Assembly (NCBI GenBank): GCA_010015655.1
Contig: ML976805.1
Location: 1,749 to 65,748, forward strand
Direction: 5' to 3'
Origin: Bimuria novae-zelandiae CBS 107.79
Lineage: Eukaryota; Ascomycota; Dothideomycetes; Pleosporales; Didymosphaeriaceae
Length of the DNA: 64,000 nucleotides
Every line of letters begins with the position of its first letter. Positions within the stretch are counted from its first letter, which is position 1. Positions 45,799 through 56,689 of the stretch are shown here, in pieces. Both the position numbers and the translations under genes were made by a program. Below the pieces are notes generated by a model. It did not search any database. It was not told the origin of the DNA and saw nothing but the letters and a program-made list of their open reading frames with translations.

Positions 45799-46317
45799 CC
45801 GTGTTGGCGGGGTCAATGCGCAGGTCAGCTCAATCTGCACGTTACGGCCGTACCGTTTTTATGGGAGGGGATCTCCGAGCGTGGCTATGCCAAACTGGGA
45901 AGCGACCAGTGCCACAATAACAATTCCTCCGCTTCGGTCAGATTCATCATCCGATACTCACATCGTTCCATTATGCAGATTGCCTACAATGTCGCCGACG
46001 GGAGGACTTGCTTATGGTACTCATGGGGCTTGGAAATGCGCAGCAGTGCAAATGCGTCTTTGGCGTCGCGCCGAGTACAAATCAACGACGGGCTAACCCA
46101 TGACAGCACTGCGGCTGGCGACAATGGCTATGGAGATGGGGCTGAAGATAATGTCTGGAAATTCGTGTTGTTGTCGAAGTGTTCAGGTATATAAGAACAC
46201 CAACATCGCGCCCCATTTCTCATCTACCGCATCTAGAGACAACCACATCAAAATCAGCATCCTATCCACACTTCTATCATAATACTCTCAGCCTCTGACC
46301 ACTCGTGTCCTGACAAC
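45799..46317 (+). promoter_or_regulatory. Promoter and leader of the oxidoreductase gene
   Basis: GC-normal DNA between the transposon end and the start codon. A TATATAAG box lies at 46,188-46,195, about 123 bp before the ATG, followed by a CAAC/CATC-rich leader typical of fungal 5' UTRs. The transposon edge at 45,796 is only about 0.4 kb upstream of the TATA box, so upstream control sites may have been displaced. Confidence 0.65.
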
Positions 46318-47337
46318 ATGACAACCGCAATCCGCAAAGCCCTCATTCCATCTCATGGTGATGCATCGCACATCGAGATCATCGACGCGACAATCGAAGC
46401 TCCTGCCGCCCACGAAGTCCAGGTCAAGGTCATTTACGCGGGCATGGGAGGAGCCGACTTCCTTATGCGAGAAGGCACCTACCCTCAACAAAAGAGAGCC
46501 CCACTGACACCCGGATACAACCTTGTCGGTCGCGTTCATGTCAACGGCCCTGGAAGTCACAAATTCCAGGTTGGCGACATGGTCGCTTGCCTCACCAAGT
46601 ATGATGCCGACGCGGAACTGTGCAACTGCGCCGAGGAATACCTCGTCCCGGTCCCGAAAGGCGTGGATCTGAAGCAAGCTGTCTCCCTAGTACTAGACTG
46701 GGTGACCGCTTATGGCATGGTTTACCGTACGGCGCAAGTTACGAAAGGCCAAAAAGTGTTCATTCACGGTCTGAGTGGCTCGGTGGGGTACGCACTCCTT
46801 ACACTCTGCAAATTAGAGGGTGCGGAGATATACGGAACAGCATCGCCATCGAAGCACGACCATCTCCGCAAGGATGGCGTGACACCTTTCAGCTACAGGG
46901 ACAAGAACTGGATCGAAGCCATGAAAGATGTTGGCGGTGCGGAGGCTGTATTTGATCCGCTCGGGTACGAATCTTGGGATGAGAGCTGGCAAATTATCAA
47001 TCCAAAGGGTGGAAGACTAGTGGGCTACGGCGGGAACCAAGACGTACTCAACGGCGAATCCGAGACCAGGAGTCAGATCCCTTCCATTGCAAAGCTTTTG
47101 GCAAGGGGTATGGTCCCGTTCTGTCCCAAAGCAACAAGCTTTTTCTACATCGACAAAGACCAGAAGACGTATAAACCGGAGCTGCAGGCTCTATTCGACA
47201 TGTTAGTTGCTGGGAAGATTCAGGTGCCGATCAAGAAGGTGTGGACTTTAGAGCAGATTCCCGAGGCCCATCAGAATAGGAATCAGCCTGGAATTGGGTC
47301 AATAGTGGTGAAGATCAACGACGATCCGGAGGCGTAG
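46318..47337 (+). CDS. Zinc-free MDR oxidoreductase (quinone oxidoreductase-like)
   Basis: Intact single-exon gene, 339 aa. The N-terminal GroES-like catalytic fold (about 1-125) includes the Y.GMGGADFLMREGTYP and LTPGYNLVGRV segments of quinone oxidoreductases. The NAD(P)-binding Rossmann half (about 130-290) carries VFIHGLSGSVGYALLTLCKLEGAE, where GLSGSVG stands in for the usual AxxGxxG loop, then PKGGRLVGYGG. The zinc-binding cysteines of alcohol dehydrogenases are absent, which fits the zinc-free branch that reduces quinones or enones with NADPH. The exact substrate is unknown. It stands alone between two AT-rich blocks with no biosynthetic neighbours, codon use is normal and no RIP-type stops are present, so it looks under selection. 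Confidence 0.88.
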   Translation: MTTAIRKALIPSHGDASHIEIIDATIEAPAAHEVQVKVIYAGMGGADFLMREGTYPQQKRAPLTPGYNLVGRVHVNGPGSHKFQVGDMVACLTKYDADAELCNCAEEYLVPVPKGVDLKQAVSLVLDWVTAYGMVYRTAQVTKGQKVFIHGLSGSVGYALLTLCKLEGAEIYGTASPSKHDHLRKDGVTPFSYRDKNWIEAMKDVGGAEAVFDPLGYESWDESWQIINPKGGRLVGYGGNQDVLNGESETRSQIPSIAKLLARGMVPFCPKATSFFYIDKDQKTYKPELQALFDMLVAGKIQVPIKKVWTLEQIPEAHQNRNQPGIGSIVVKINDDPEA

Positions 47338-47979
47338 CGTGTTTGCTTAGTATCGTGCAGATCCCAATCCTTCTCCTCCTTTTGTCACTCCGTGTATCAT
47401 ACCAATATTTTTCTCCAAGTTGCACTCACGGCCGATAAAACTTTCATCTTTATTCCTGGTCGAGCAGGATCGCTCGCTCCCGTTTTTGATGTTCATCCAC
47501 GAACCGTTTCACGCTGTAGATCCTTCGATCTCTCCAGTATATCCCCCACCCAATCCTAATCACCTAAAAACAAAACAGCCTGTAAACAATATTTTGGTTG
47601 CGTGAATGCGGTCTTTCCGAACATGGATAGGTTTATAGGAGACGTCTTTATCTTATTAGAAGGAACGATATTCCTTTACCATGTTCGACTCATCGGGTCT
47701 GTGTGGCTGCACGACAGCTCCTAGACTGAGCGGGGTTCTTCGGCGTACAGCATACAGCCCTGCAGGTTGTATGAAGGAACGCCATTCGACTGTTACGGAA
47801 CGCCCCTGTATCACACATGACGCAGTGATGGTTTGCATCATTATCTGAGGGAGCTGAGGTGGGCTGGCTGGCACAATATATCTACTGCTCGAGAGGGCAA
47901 TTTACCAGGGACTGTTAACCAGATACCAGTTCTCTGAACAATCTCTTTTCAGTATATATCGCGCTATGGTAAAGAAATC
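47338..47979. other. Intergenic: oxidoreductase 3' end and MFS promoter
   Basis: 642 bases of normal composition. A TATATATCG box at about 47,953-47,961 precedes the MFS start codon. No other feature is seen. Confidence 0.55.
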
Positions 47980-48312
47980 ATGTCTTGCGACAAGTCGGAG
48001 ACCACGCACATAAAACATAGTTCCACGAACAGTCCCAGCAGCGATACGGAGCATTTTCGTCAAGACTGGACGGCCGAAGAAGAATATGCGGTCAAGTATG
48101 CCACGCTTTCCTCGGCCCGTATCCTGCATACTGATCTCGTCAGACGCAAAGCAGACCTCCGCATCTTTCCCATGTTCTGCATCATCTCTGGTCTCAGCCT
48201 CCTGGACAGAACGAACATCTCTGGCGCTTATATTACGGGGCTTGAGCGGGACTTAAAACTCAACGTCGGCGCGCGGTACAATCTAGCACTGCTCATATTC
48301 AGCGCTTTCAAT
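47980..48312 (+). pseudogene. MFS transporter (allantoate/ACS-type) cut off after about 110 codons
   Basis: The start MSCDKSETTHIKHSS leads into a typical ACS-family N-terminus: a cytosolic tail, then LVRRKADLRIFPMFCIISGLSLLDRTNISGAYITGLERDLKL and YNLALLIFSAFN. The DRTN motif and first transmembrane segment are clear. Family members are about 480-520 aa with 12 helices and transport anionic organic solutes. Here the match stops at about 48,312, where GTACAG-repeat DNA begins; the frame then runs into a TGA at 48,355. The 5' part shows no RIP, so the break is probably recent. The rest of the gene is not in the window. Confidence 0.82.
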
Positions 48313-48450
48313 GTACAGTACTACGCCGCGTACAGTACGACCCGTAGGGTGAATTGAGCCGTAGTGACGTACGGGAACCTCGACCCGTACAGGGTACAGT
48401 CCGTAGCCATTTTCGAAGCCGTACTTACGGGTGTATTGTACTACGTTTAA
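48312..48450. repeat. GTACAG/ACGGG-motif repeat at the MFS breakpoint
   Basis: Rich in GTACAGTAC, GACCCGTA and CGTACGGG motifs, like window positions 1-130. It is probably the end of a transposon whose RIPed body continues to the right. I cannot identify the superfamily. Confidence 0.5.
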
Positions 48451-48842
48451 TAGTTTTTAAGTAGTAAATAGCGTGCTATTAGTAGACTTTACTTATACTT
48501 CCAGCTAACACTATATATATAATAATAATTTATTACTAAGAGCTTATATAACGCTAGCGGAGTAGAATTTTTTGTAGAGTCTTATTGACCTTATACTTTT
48601 ACCTGTATATAATTAATAGTAATATATTAATTACTATAAATTATTTTATAATAACTAAAAGCTTGTAGTCTACCGTTTTATAAGTATTATCCTCCTTAAC
48701 TTTATAGTTGTATTACTACTATACTAGGTCTAAAACAAGGATAGCTATTACTATATTAGTAAAGAGCTTTAAGTCCCTAAATAACTTACTATGAGTATTA
48801 AAAGTGCCTTTTAAAGTTAAAGTTTTTATAGCGTTTTATACC
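48451..48842. other. RIPed repeat DNA left of a pogo element
   Basis: AT-rich, stops in all frames, no recognisable family. It was presumably contiguous with 63,785-64,000 before the pogo insertion. Confidence 0.5.
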
Positions 48843-49477
48843 TAACGTGGTTCACTAATGAGTGATCCACACCAGCGAGCGCGCCACCTTTGCCAAGACC
48901 TCACCAAACCATCTTATTTATTATTAGACTGTGTAGCAACACTACTTGAAAATATATACTAAGTTAAGGCACCTAATTTAGATTTTTCATCTTTAACTTC
49001 TTGGCAGGTTTACGCATTGTGTCTAAGTTATCTATAAATACTGTAACGCTACTAAGTTAATAGCCCTACTATAGCTTAATTAGTACCTAATAAGTGTTTA
49101 CCCATCTCCTTTCCACTAGCGTCCTTAGGAGTGGCTAGCTAAGATCCCTCTGCTACTATAAGTAATCCCTAATGCTAGATATACCTCCTTTTACGCGATT
49201 TCTGCTTTATAGCCACCTAAATTATCTTACAAAGGCCTATAATTTTATTTAACACTAGTACCTAACTATCTATTATACTTAAAGCGCCTTTTGTTAGTTT
49301 CTTAAGCACTTATATAGTTAAAGTTAGTAATAAATTAAAGTAATATTTAATTCTTTTACGAAGTAGTATTAATTATGCCTTAAATTTATATAGGTTTCTT
49401 AGTATTTTAGACTCCTAAGTAGTAGGCTTTTTAACGGGCAGACTAGGTGTACAAATACCGATATTAAGGTGCTATAA

Positions 49478-49638
49478 TGTAATGGGCTACGCCCAGTTGT
49501 TGCCTCGGATCCTTGACCCTCAGTTATGCGAACCCCAGATATATAAGTTCAACGCCAGAAGCTTAACTTTAGACTCTCTATTAAATTTATAAGTATTCTT
49601 CTAGCACTTTTGGCTCCTTAAGCACCTAGCCCCTTATA
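49478..49638 (+). repeat. Gypsy-E 5' LTR
   Basis: 161 bp, TGTAATGGGC...CCCCTTATA; more RIPed than its partner. Confidence 0.92.
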
Positions 49639-49759
49639 TTAAATTTAATTACTTCTACCCGTCGCGGGACGAGTAGATTTTAACATAACTATAGACTAAA
49701 GCTACAAAGTAGCACACGAAGTTAAAGGACTTACGTAGATAGACACTATAAAGGCGACG

Positions 49760-52700
49760 CCTAGACCTGCAAGGAGACAGAACCCTCCCTAGCGAGCAAT
49801 TAAGAAGGAGTCCTAATAGACACTTAACGCTAGCAAGACTATCTTTGCTAAATAAAGAAGTTATAGAAATAAGAACAGGACCTTTTGCTAAAGGTCTGCG
49901 TCTTAGCGCGAACGATTATACGTAGCAAGCTATTAGCTTATAAAGAAGCAATAGCTAGGGAAACGAAAGAATAGCCTCCCTATTTATAACTAAACTCTAG
50001 GCATCGGGAGTTAACAAGAACAAAATATAGTAATTCCTAAGCAAGATTAAAGCACTTATTAACCTCTAGGATACCCTTTAAACTCCGCCGGAAGGAGCAA
50101 GAGGACTAATTAAAGAAATAGTAAGGGAGCGCTAAAAACCCCTAATAACATAATAATACTCCTAAAAGACAAGAGGTATAAATTAGCTATTAAAAGCAAA
50201 CTAACGAATAAAGCTACTAGAGAGATTAATAGTAGAGCTTATCTTAAACTAAGGAAGAAGCCGCTGCCCTAAGATCTCTAACCTAGCCTACTTTAACAGC
50301 GAATAACGGGATTACCGCTACTTTAAGATAGTAATACAATATAAGCTCCTAGAGGATAGGGACTGCCTTAGAAATATACCTAGATATATTGTTAGTTGAT
50401 TAACAGGACGTGTAGCGACGGTGGAAATTGCATACTTAGACCACCACCTAGGGTGCACCGAAGCTAACCTCTAGGAACTATTAGACCGCAACTTCTATAA
50501 CTACCTAGCAAAAGAAATCGCGCGTAACCGCTTACTTATAATGTAATAAGGGAACCAGAAGCTTCGTGACTTTAACCTTAACTTTAATAACTATACTATA
50601 GAAGCCAAGGAGTATAGTTAGGAGATCTTAAAGAACCTATACCTTTAGAGCCTCCGCGAGGACTTACGGGACTAAATAGTTATAGTAGATATAAATAACG
50701 ATTAGGACCTGCAAGGGGTCTAGAAGAGGGTTAATAAGGTTAAAAAAAACCTCTTCTAAAACATATTATAGCTACTAAAGTTTTCTACCAAGAACGGGGC
50801 GCCGGACGAAATAGATTAGGAACCCACCTAAGCTAACCCTAGAAGGATGTCTGGCCAACGAAGCCAAGACGAAAGACACTAAGCGATAGATAGAGCTACG
50901 GGACACAGGTCTAGCAATACCTAGAAACGAGCCACGTAGGTATCGCGCGAGGTAATAGAAACCTGTAAGAAGAATAGTTCTTATTTCTGTTATAGAGATA
51001 CGGGACATCGCGTAAAGCAGTGTAAACTTTTACCTATAATAAAGCTAGCACAAGTTCGCGCCGCTGCACCCGCTACTAAGGGATCCTCTAATAAAAAGTT
51101 TAATGTAGCCTCTACTAATTTAGAAAACTAAGTCCTCCTAGTAATAGTCGCCGCTAAAAGGCAAAAGTAGGAAAAGGGCAAAAGACAAGTTTTAATAACT
51201 TTTAAAGGCTATAGCCAGACTTAACACTAATAATAGTACACTTGCTTATTAATAATATTGTGTTTACATCGACGATAATTAATTCAAGTTATTTAACCTT
51301 TAGATTTATATTAAAAAAACTTATAATAAAAGCCTACCTACAGCGCAAGAACCTACCCTATTTATAAAAGATTATTAGTATTAGAGGCATGCGACACTCC
51401 GTACGCGAAGTAGTCTAACTAAAAGTAAATATTAATAGCTATATAGAATTAATATAACTATACGTCTCACCTAACGACAGGTCGTACAACCTAATCCTCG
51501 GCCTAACCTAGATAAAGTAGAATAGGGTTAAACTAGCCCTAGCGAAGAAATTAATCTAGATTAGAAGTTTGGGCACCCGCATCCGTGACTAAAAAGGTAA
51601 AAAACTATTAATAAAGCCCTAAGGGGTATTAGCTATAGCCTTTATAGCCCTAGATCGGCGTAATCGACGCCTGGGAAACAGGGCTAAGGTGTTTTTTATA
51701 TTAATAAAGGACATACAGAGGGCGTTAACCCGTAAGCTAAAGGTAAACCTATAAGAGTTACTACCCGAAGCTTTTAAGGACTTATAGCGTATCTTCTATA
51801 GGGAACAAGCTGACAAGCTTCCCCCGCACCGTGGACCTAGAGTGGATCTTTCTATCCCTCTCGTGGAAAAAGATGGCGAGACCCTATAGATCCCCTACGG
51901 CCCTCTATTTAATATGTCTCGCGAAGAGTTGCTCGTCCTTTAAAAAAAGCTTACTAAATACTTAGATAAAGGCTTTATTTAGGTAAGTAAGTCCAACACC
52001 ACCACCCTAGTATTATTTACTAAGAAACCTAGCAGAGGACTACGCTTCTACGTTAATTATTAAGCCCTAAATGCTATCTTAAAGAAGGACTAGTATCCTC
52101 TACTATTAATTAGTAAGACCCTTTAGCTCCTCGCGAAGGCTAAATAGTTTAGTAAACTTAATATAATTTAAGCCTTCTATAAGCTTCAGATAGTAAAAGG
52201 CGAGGAATGGAAGACGGCGTTTAGAACCTAATTTAGTCTCTATAAGTGGCTAGTAGTTCCTTTTGGCCTAGCTAACGCGCTAAGTACGTTCTAGTAGTAT
52301 ATTAACTAGGTGCTAAGGGAGCACCTTAACGACCACTACTTAGCGTACATAGATAACGTTCTTATCTTCTCTAGTGGCAGCCGAAAAGACCACGAAGAGA
52401 AAGTACGTACTATAATCTAGAAGTTAGGGGCCATAGAACTATACTTAGATATTAAGAAATCTAAGTTCTGCGTTAAAAAGACTAAGTACCTTAGATTTAT
52501 TATAGAAGTTAACAAGGGCGTAAGCATAGACCTAGATAAAGTCTAAGTAATTTAGAAATAAGAGCTACTAACTTTAGTAAAAGAAGTCTAGAGCTTCGTA
52601 GGCTTCGCGAACTTTTATTAAAGATTTATATAAGACTTCTCTAGTATAGTAAGCCCCCTTATAAAGCGTACTAGTAAAGGAGCAGAATTTGTTTAGGGAT

Positions 52701-54900
52701 AAAAGTAGTAGCACGCATTTAACTTCCTAAAGATAGCGTTCTGTATAGACCCCGCGCTGGCCCACTTCGACCCCGAACGAGAATTAGTACTAGAAGCAGA
52801 CGCCTCTGGCTAGTCGACTATGGGATGCTTCTCCTAGTACGATAACGACGGGATTCTACGCCTAGTGGCTTACTTCTTAGCGAAGAATAGCTTGGCAGAA
52901 TGTAACTACGCTATCTACGACTAAGAGATACTCGTAGTTATTAAATACGTAAATAAATAGGACTATATATATTAAGCAGTAAAGCACCTTACGGTCTACA
53001 CTAATTATAAGAACCTTACGTATTTTGCTACTAAACAAAGGTTGGACGAACGACACGTTTAGTAGGCAGATATACTTAGCTATATTAATATAACGTTCGT
53101 ATATAGACTAGGGTTAGTGAACTCTAGGGCGGACGCCCTCTCCCGGAGGGACTAAGACCTACTAAAGAATGGTAGAGATAATAAATTAAAGTTAAGGCAC
53201 TCTACGCTTCTTTAAAAGACTACTAAGAGAAATAGCTTAAAGTCTTTTATCCCCTAAACACCTATCGCTATAGAGGAACCTAACCACACTAAAGCAAATA
53301 AGAATCTAGTACTCGCTTACCTAACACGCCCCAAACCACCCACATTAACCCTTTAAGGAGGCGATAGCCCTGCTAAGCGACGCAAACTAGACTTCTACAC
53401 TATATAGTAAGAGGCAAAACGCGATAAAGACAGTGCGTATAGTAAGATAAAGGCCTGTGTTAAGAACGGGCTTAGGAAGTTTAAACCTAGGTGGAAGTTA
53501 TCCGTCAGTATCTTGGAATGTAGTATAGATGACCAAGGGTACCTACGCTACAGGTTAAGACGATAGGTACTAGAATTAGAACCTTTACAGACGAAGCTAA
53601 TAGCGGTCGCGCATAGTTTCCTAGCTTTAGGACACTTAGGACAAGAAAACACCTATAAGATCCTCGCTCAAGACTACTTCTTCCCGGGGATGTCTAACTA
53701 AGTGAGGCAGTACATCAAGAACTATAATGTCTGTAGAAGAACTAAACTATAGAGAGAAGCAAAACAGGGCCTGCTAAAGCCCCTACTACTACCCGAACAA
53801 GGATAGAAGGATATTATAATGGACTTTATTACTACCCTACCCGAGAGTAATGGCTGCACGAATATTATAGTAATTATAGATAGACTTAGTAAGAACCCTA
53901 AGTTTATTAGTCTCTTAAATCTTAATATACCTACGGTCACGATAGCGTTCCTTTAATACTAGGTAGTAGACTACTTCTTTCCCTCCTCTATTATATTAGA
54001 CCGCGGGGGACAATTCGTAAGCGAATTTTAGACTACACTCTATAAATAAGCAGGTATTGACTAAAGACTGTCTATAGCAAAGCACCTAGAGACAGATAGG
54101 TAGATAGAATAAATAAACTCTGTCCTTAAAGCCTACCTCCAGGCGTACTATAACTAGTAATAGGACGATTAGATAAAGTGGCTTCCTATAGCCTAGATAG
54201 CTATTAAAGGGCGAGAAGCCACATCGACAGGAGTTAGCCTGTTTTTCCTATCCTATAACTAGAACGTTAAACTAGTTAAGAACTTCGGGGCACGGAGATT
54301 GGCCTTAGAGCTTAAAACTAACGCAAAGAAGACCGCGAAGGTAATAATAGAAAAGTTTAAAAAGGGTTTTAACTTTGCCTAGGCAAAAATAATAATAGCC
54401 TAATAAGAATAAGAGCGCCTAGCAAACCGTTAACGTAGGGACGCTTTAATCTTAAAGGAAGAAGATAAGGTGTGGCTAAAGTATAAAGACTACCTCTAAA
54501 ACTAACGTCTAAGCAAGAAGCTCGACTAGAAGCAAGGAAAGTTTACTATAAGGAAAGTAATAAACTCCTACGTAGTAGAACTAGACGTCCTGCCGAATAT
54601 ACACCTAAGGTTCCACGTAGACAGGCTAAAGTTAGCCTTGTCGAACCCTCTCCCTAGCTAAACCACTAATGACGCCTAGCCCGAAGCAATTATAATAGAA
54701 GAGGGGGAAGAGGAGTATAGTATAATTAATATATATAAAGAACGCTAGTCCCGTAGAGGTAAGAGGGTAGAATACTTAGTATAGTAAGAAAACTACTTTT
54801 AAAGAACTTAGGAACCTCGTAGGAACCTTAACTAAGCTACTATATTAGACTATTAGGAGAAGTTTACTAAGCTATATTAAAATCGCAATAGAAAACTCCT
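49760..54900 (+). pseudogene. Gypsy-E gag-pol remnant with chromodomain
   Basis: Plus-strand readings in order: gag (about 49,760-50,960), CCHC knuckle FCYRDTGHRVKQC (about 50,983-51,020), aspartic-protease-like region (about 51,230-51,580), RT (about 51,900-52,560; FYVNY.ALN, PFGLANA, YLAYIDNVLIFS where YIDN replaces YIDD), RNase H (about 52,760-53,155; LEADASG, YAIYD.E.L, NSRADALSRRD), integrase zinc finger (about 53,600-53,740; H...LGHLG...C), integrase core (about 53,815-54,180; DFITTLPES, ILDRGGQFVSEF, DR.IEQ.N) and a chromodomain (about 54,720-54,870; RRGKRVEYLV, NY, EPRRNLN). Stops at expected Gln and Trp sites are frequent. Confidence 0.88.
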
Positions 54901-55429
54901 AATAGGATTCTACTGCGATATCCCCTAAATTAGCTTCTATTAGGGCCTAAAGAAGTCTCTACGATGCCTGCCTCGCTAAGCTAAGGAACCTAGCTAGATA
55001 AAGGTGTCTAAGATAAGGGTAGGAATAACATTATTAGGGGATAAAATTAAGTATTAGGGAAGGAAGTTAAAAAGGAATCCTAAAGAAGTAACTTAAAAAA
55101 CCCTTAGAACTACTAGGAATAATAAGGGGACTAAATAATTCCTATAGTAGTAAGGGATAACCCTTACGAAAGAAGTAAGCCTTAGAAGCAAACTAAAGTA
55201 AAAAGGAAAGAGAAACTAGGCAAGAGAGGCATCTTCGGCCACTAAAGGAATAGTAAAACCCTCCCTAATAACGTTTAGGTCCACTTCTCCGCCCTCTAAC
55301 ACACTACTAGGGTTAGGAAAGCTATTATCCTCCTTACTTAGGCGCTCTTTAATTATAACAGCCTAAAGCCGCTGGCGTAAGCCCTAGTAGGCTTAAGTAG
55401 ACACATTAGCTCCTGCGAGGACATCGTCT

Positions 55430-55730
55430 ATTATCTAGAAACTATCTATTATAATGCCCTTGTCCACTACTATTGTAAGGAACTTTGTGGCAGGCAATTC
55501 GGATTAGGGTGAACGTGTATATTAGACAAATCCTTGCCGGATGTCAAAGGGTCTATAGAGGAATATATAGACTACACCACGTGACTGAGCCGGGGCAGCT
55601 CCGGTGGAGGCCCGAGAGAGATCCGGAGGATCTCCGAGGGTCGCCTTTTGTGGGGGTCAAGAATGTCCCTGACAACTATAAACTTACGAGAGAGCTATAC
55701 GATGTTAGCCTTAGAAGATAGCTTTGTTAT
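55430..55730 (+). pseudogene. RIP-spared 3' coding patch of Gypsy-E, unknown function
   Basis: Within the 3' segment of Gypsy-E, about 220 bp (55,478-55,700) has normal GC. In the frame consistent with flanking sequence it reads HYYCKELCGRQFGLG, one TGA, TCILDKSLPDVKGSIEEYID, a second TGA, then REIRRISEGRLLWG and SLTTINLRESY. Both TGAs can come from CGA. It may be the C-terminal part of a second open frame carried by the retroelement. An overlapping 78-codon open frame (55,485-55,721) in another phase has no family look. No function is claimed. Confidence 0.4.
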
Positions 55731-56372
55731 TTAAAAAGAACTTATAGAAGGGTTCTTACACTCTTAATAAAATACTTTAAAGTTAGTAGCATAAATTTAA
55801 AGAAGGTTAAAAGTTTTCTTAACCGCAACGGCGATGCGCTCCAAGAGCTAAACAGCCTTAGAGGAAGAAGTAATAAGACCTAAAGTAATACTAGTCTTGC
55901 TCTTAAAGGAGGTATAGTAATTAATAATAGTAACCTTACGAGCAGAATAGAACGCGTTAAGGTTAGTAAGAAAGGCCTTCTATTCCTAGCTACTTTTTAA
56001 AACCTTATTTATAAGGTAGCCTATACTAATAACTATAATATTAGCAAACTCTTCGCGGCCAACTTCGTTAAGGGTAGGCTAAATCTAGGTAGGGGAAGGA
56101 GTTAGCAGAGCACACCCTAAAATTATCTAGAATAAGTTAGACTAAAGCATACTTGTCTAGTGCAGCTAGTAAGCTTGTAGGTATAGCACTCCTCGCAGGA
56201 CACTGTCTTGCCCGCTAGCACTTACTAATAGACGCGTCTATAGGTAACGTAATTAATATACTAGCGCTCGATTATCGCGCGTAGCAAGATTAGACCCTAA
56301 GAGCTAAGCTTGTTAAGTTAGCGAGTACGCACACCTAGGCCAACAAAGAACTAGGAAAGAGGTTAAAAGAGT
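55731..56372 (+). other. Gypsy-E 3' region before Copia-F
   Basis: AT-rich with stops in all frames; it continues at 61,758 after Copia-F. It appears to be the 3' noncoding or secondary-frame part of Gypsy-E. Confidence 0.5.
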
Positions 56373-56627
56373 TGTCCAATTACATGGCCCTTTGCACAAG
56401 CAAAGGTAGCTGGCGCAACCCTACACAAAGAGACCTTGCCAGCAGTCTGGTTCATCCGCACAATTCCGGGCGGAACAAAGGGCAACTCTCCTTAATCAAC
56501 GGAAATAGATTAGCGTATTAGTGGAAGACATAAGGATATAAGAGCCTTATATTCTTATAGGAATACACAACAGACACAACAATTTATACCTTAATTTATC
56601 TTATTAGATTACCTCTCTAATTTAACA
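56373..56627 (+). repeat. Copia-F 5' LTR
   Basis: 255 bp, TGTCCAATTACATGG...AATTTAACA. Confidence 0.95.
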
Positions 56628-56689
56628 ATTAAGAGTCTCACTACCTCAACCGATACTGCCTTAATTAAGCCAATCACAATAGCTCTATC

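Noticed and set aside
45755..46282. Several plus-strand ORFs (60-141 codons) upstream of the oxidoreductase
   Set aside because: They start inside the pogo TIR or overlap the TATA box and 5' leader and show no protein-family features.
47656..48129. Minus-strand ORFs of 72-75 codons overlapping the MFS gene and its promoter
   Set aside because: They are antisense to a recognisable transporter N-terminus or lie in noncoding DNA, with no family match.
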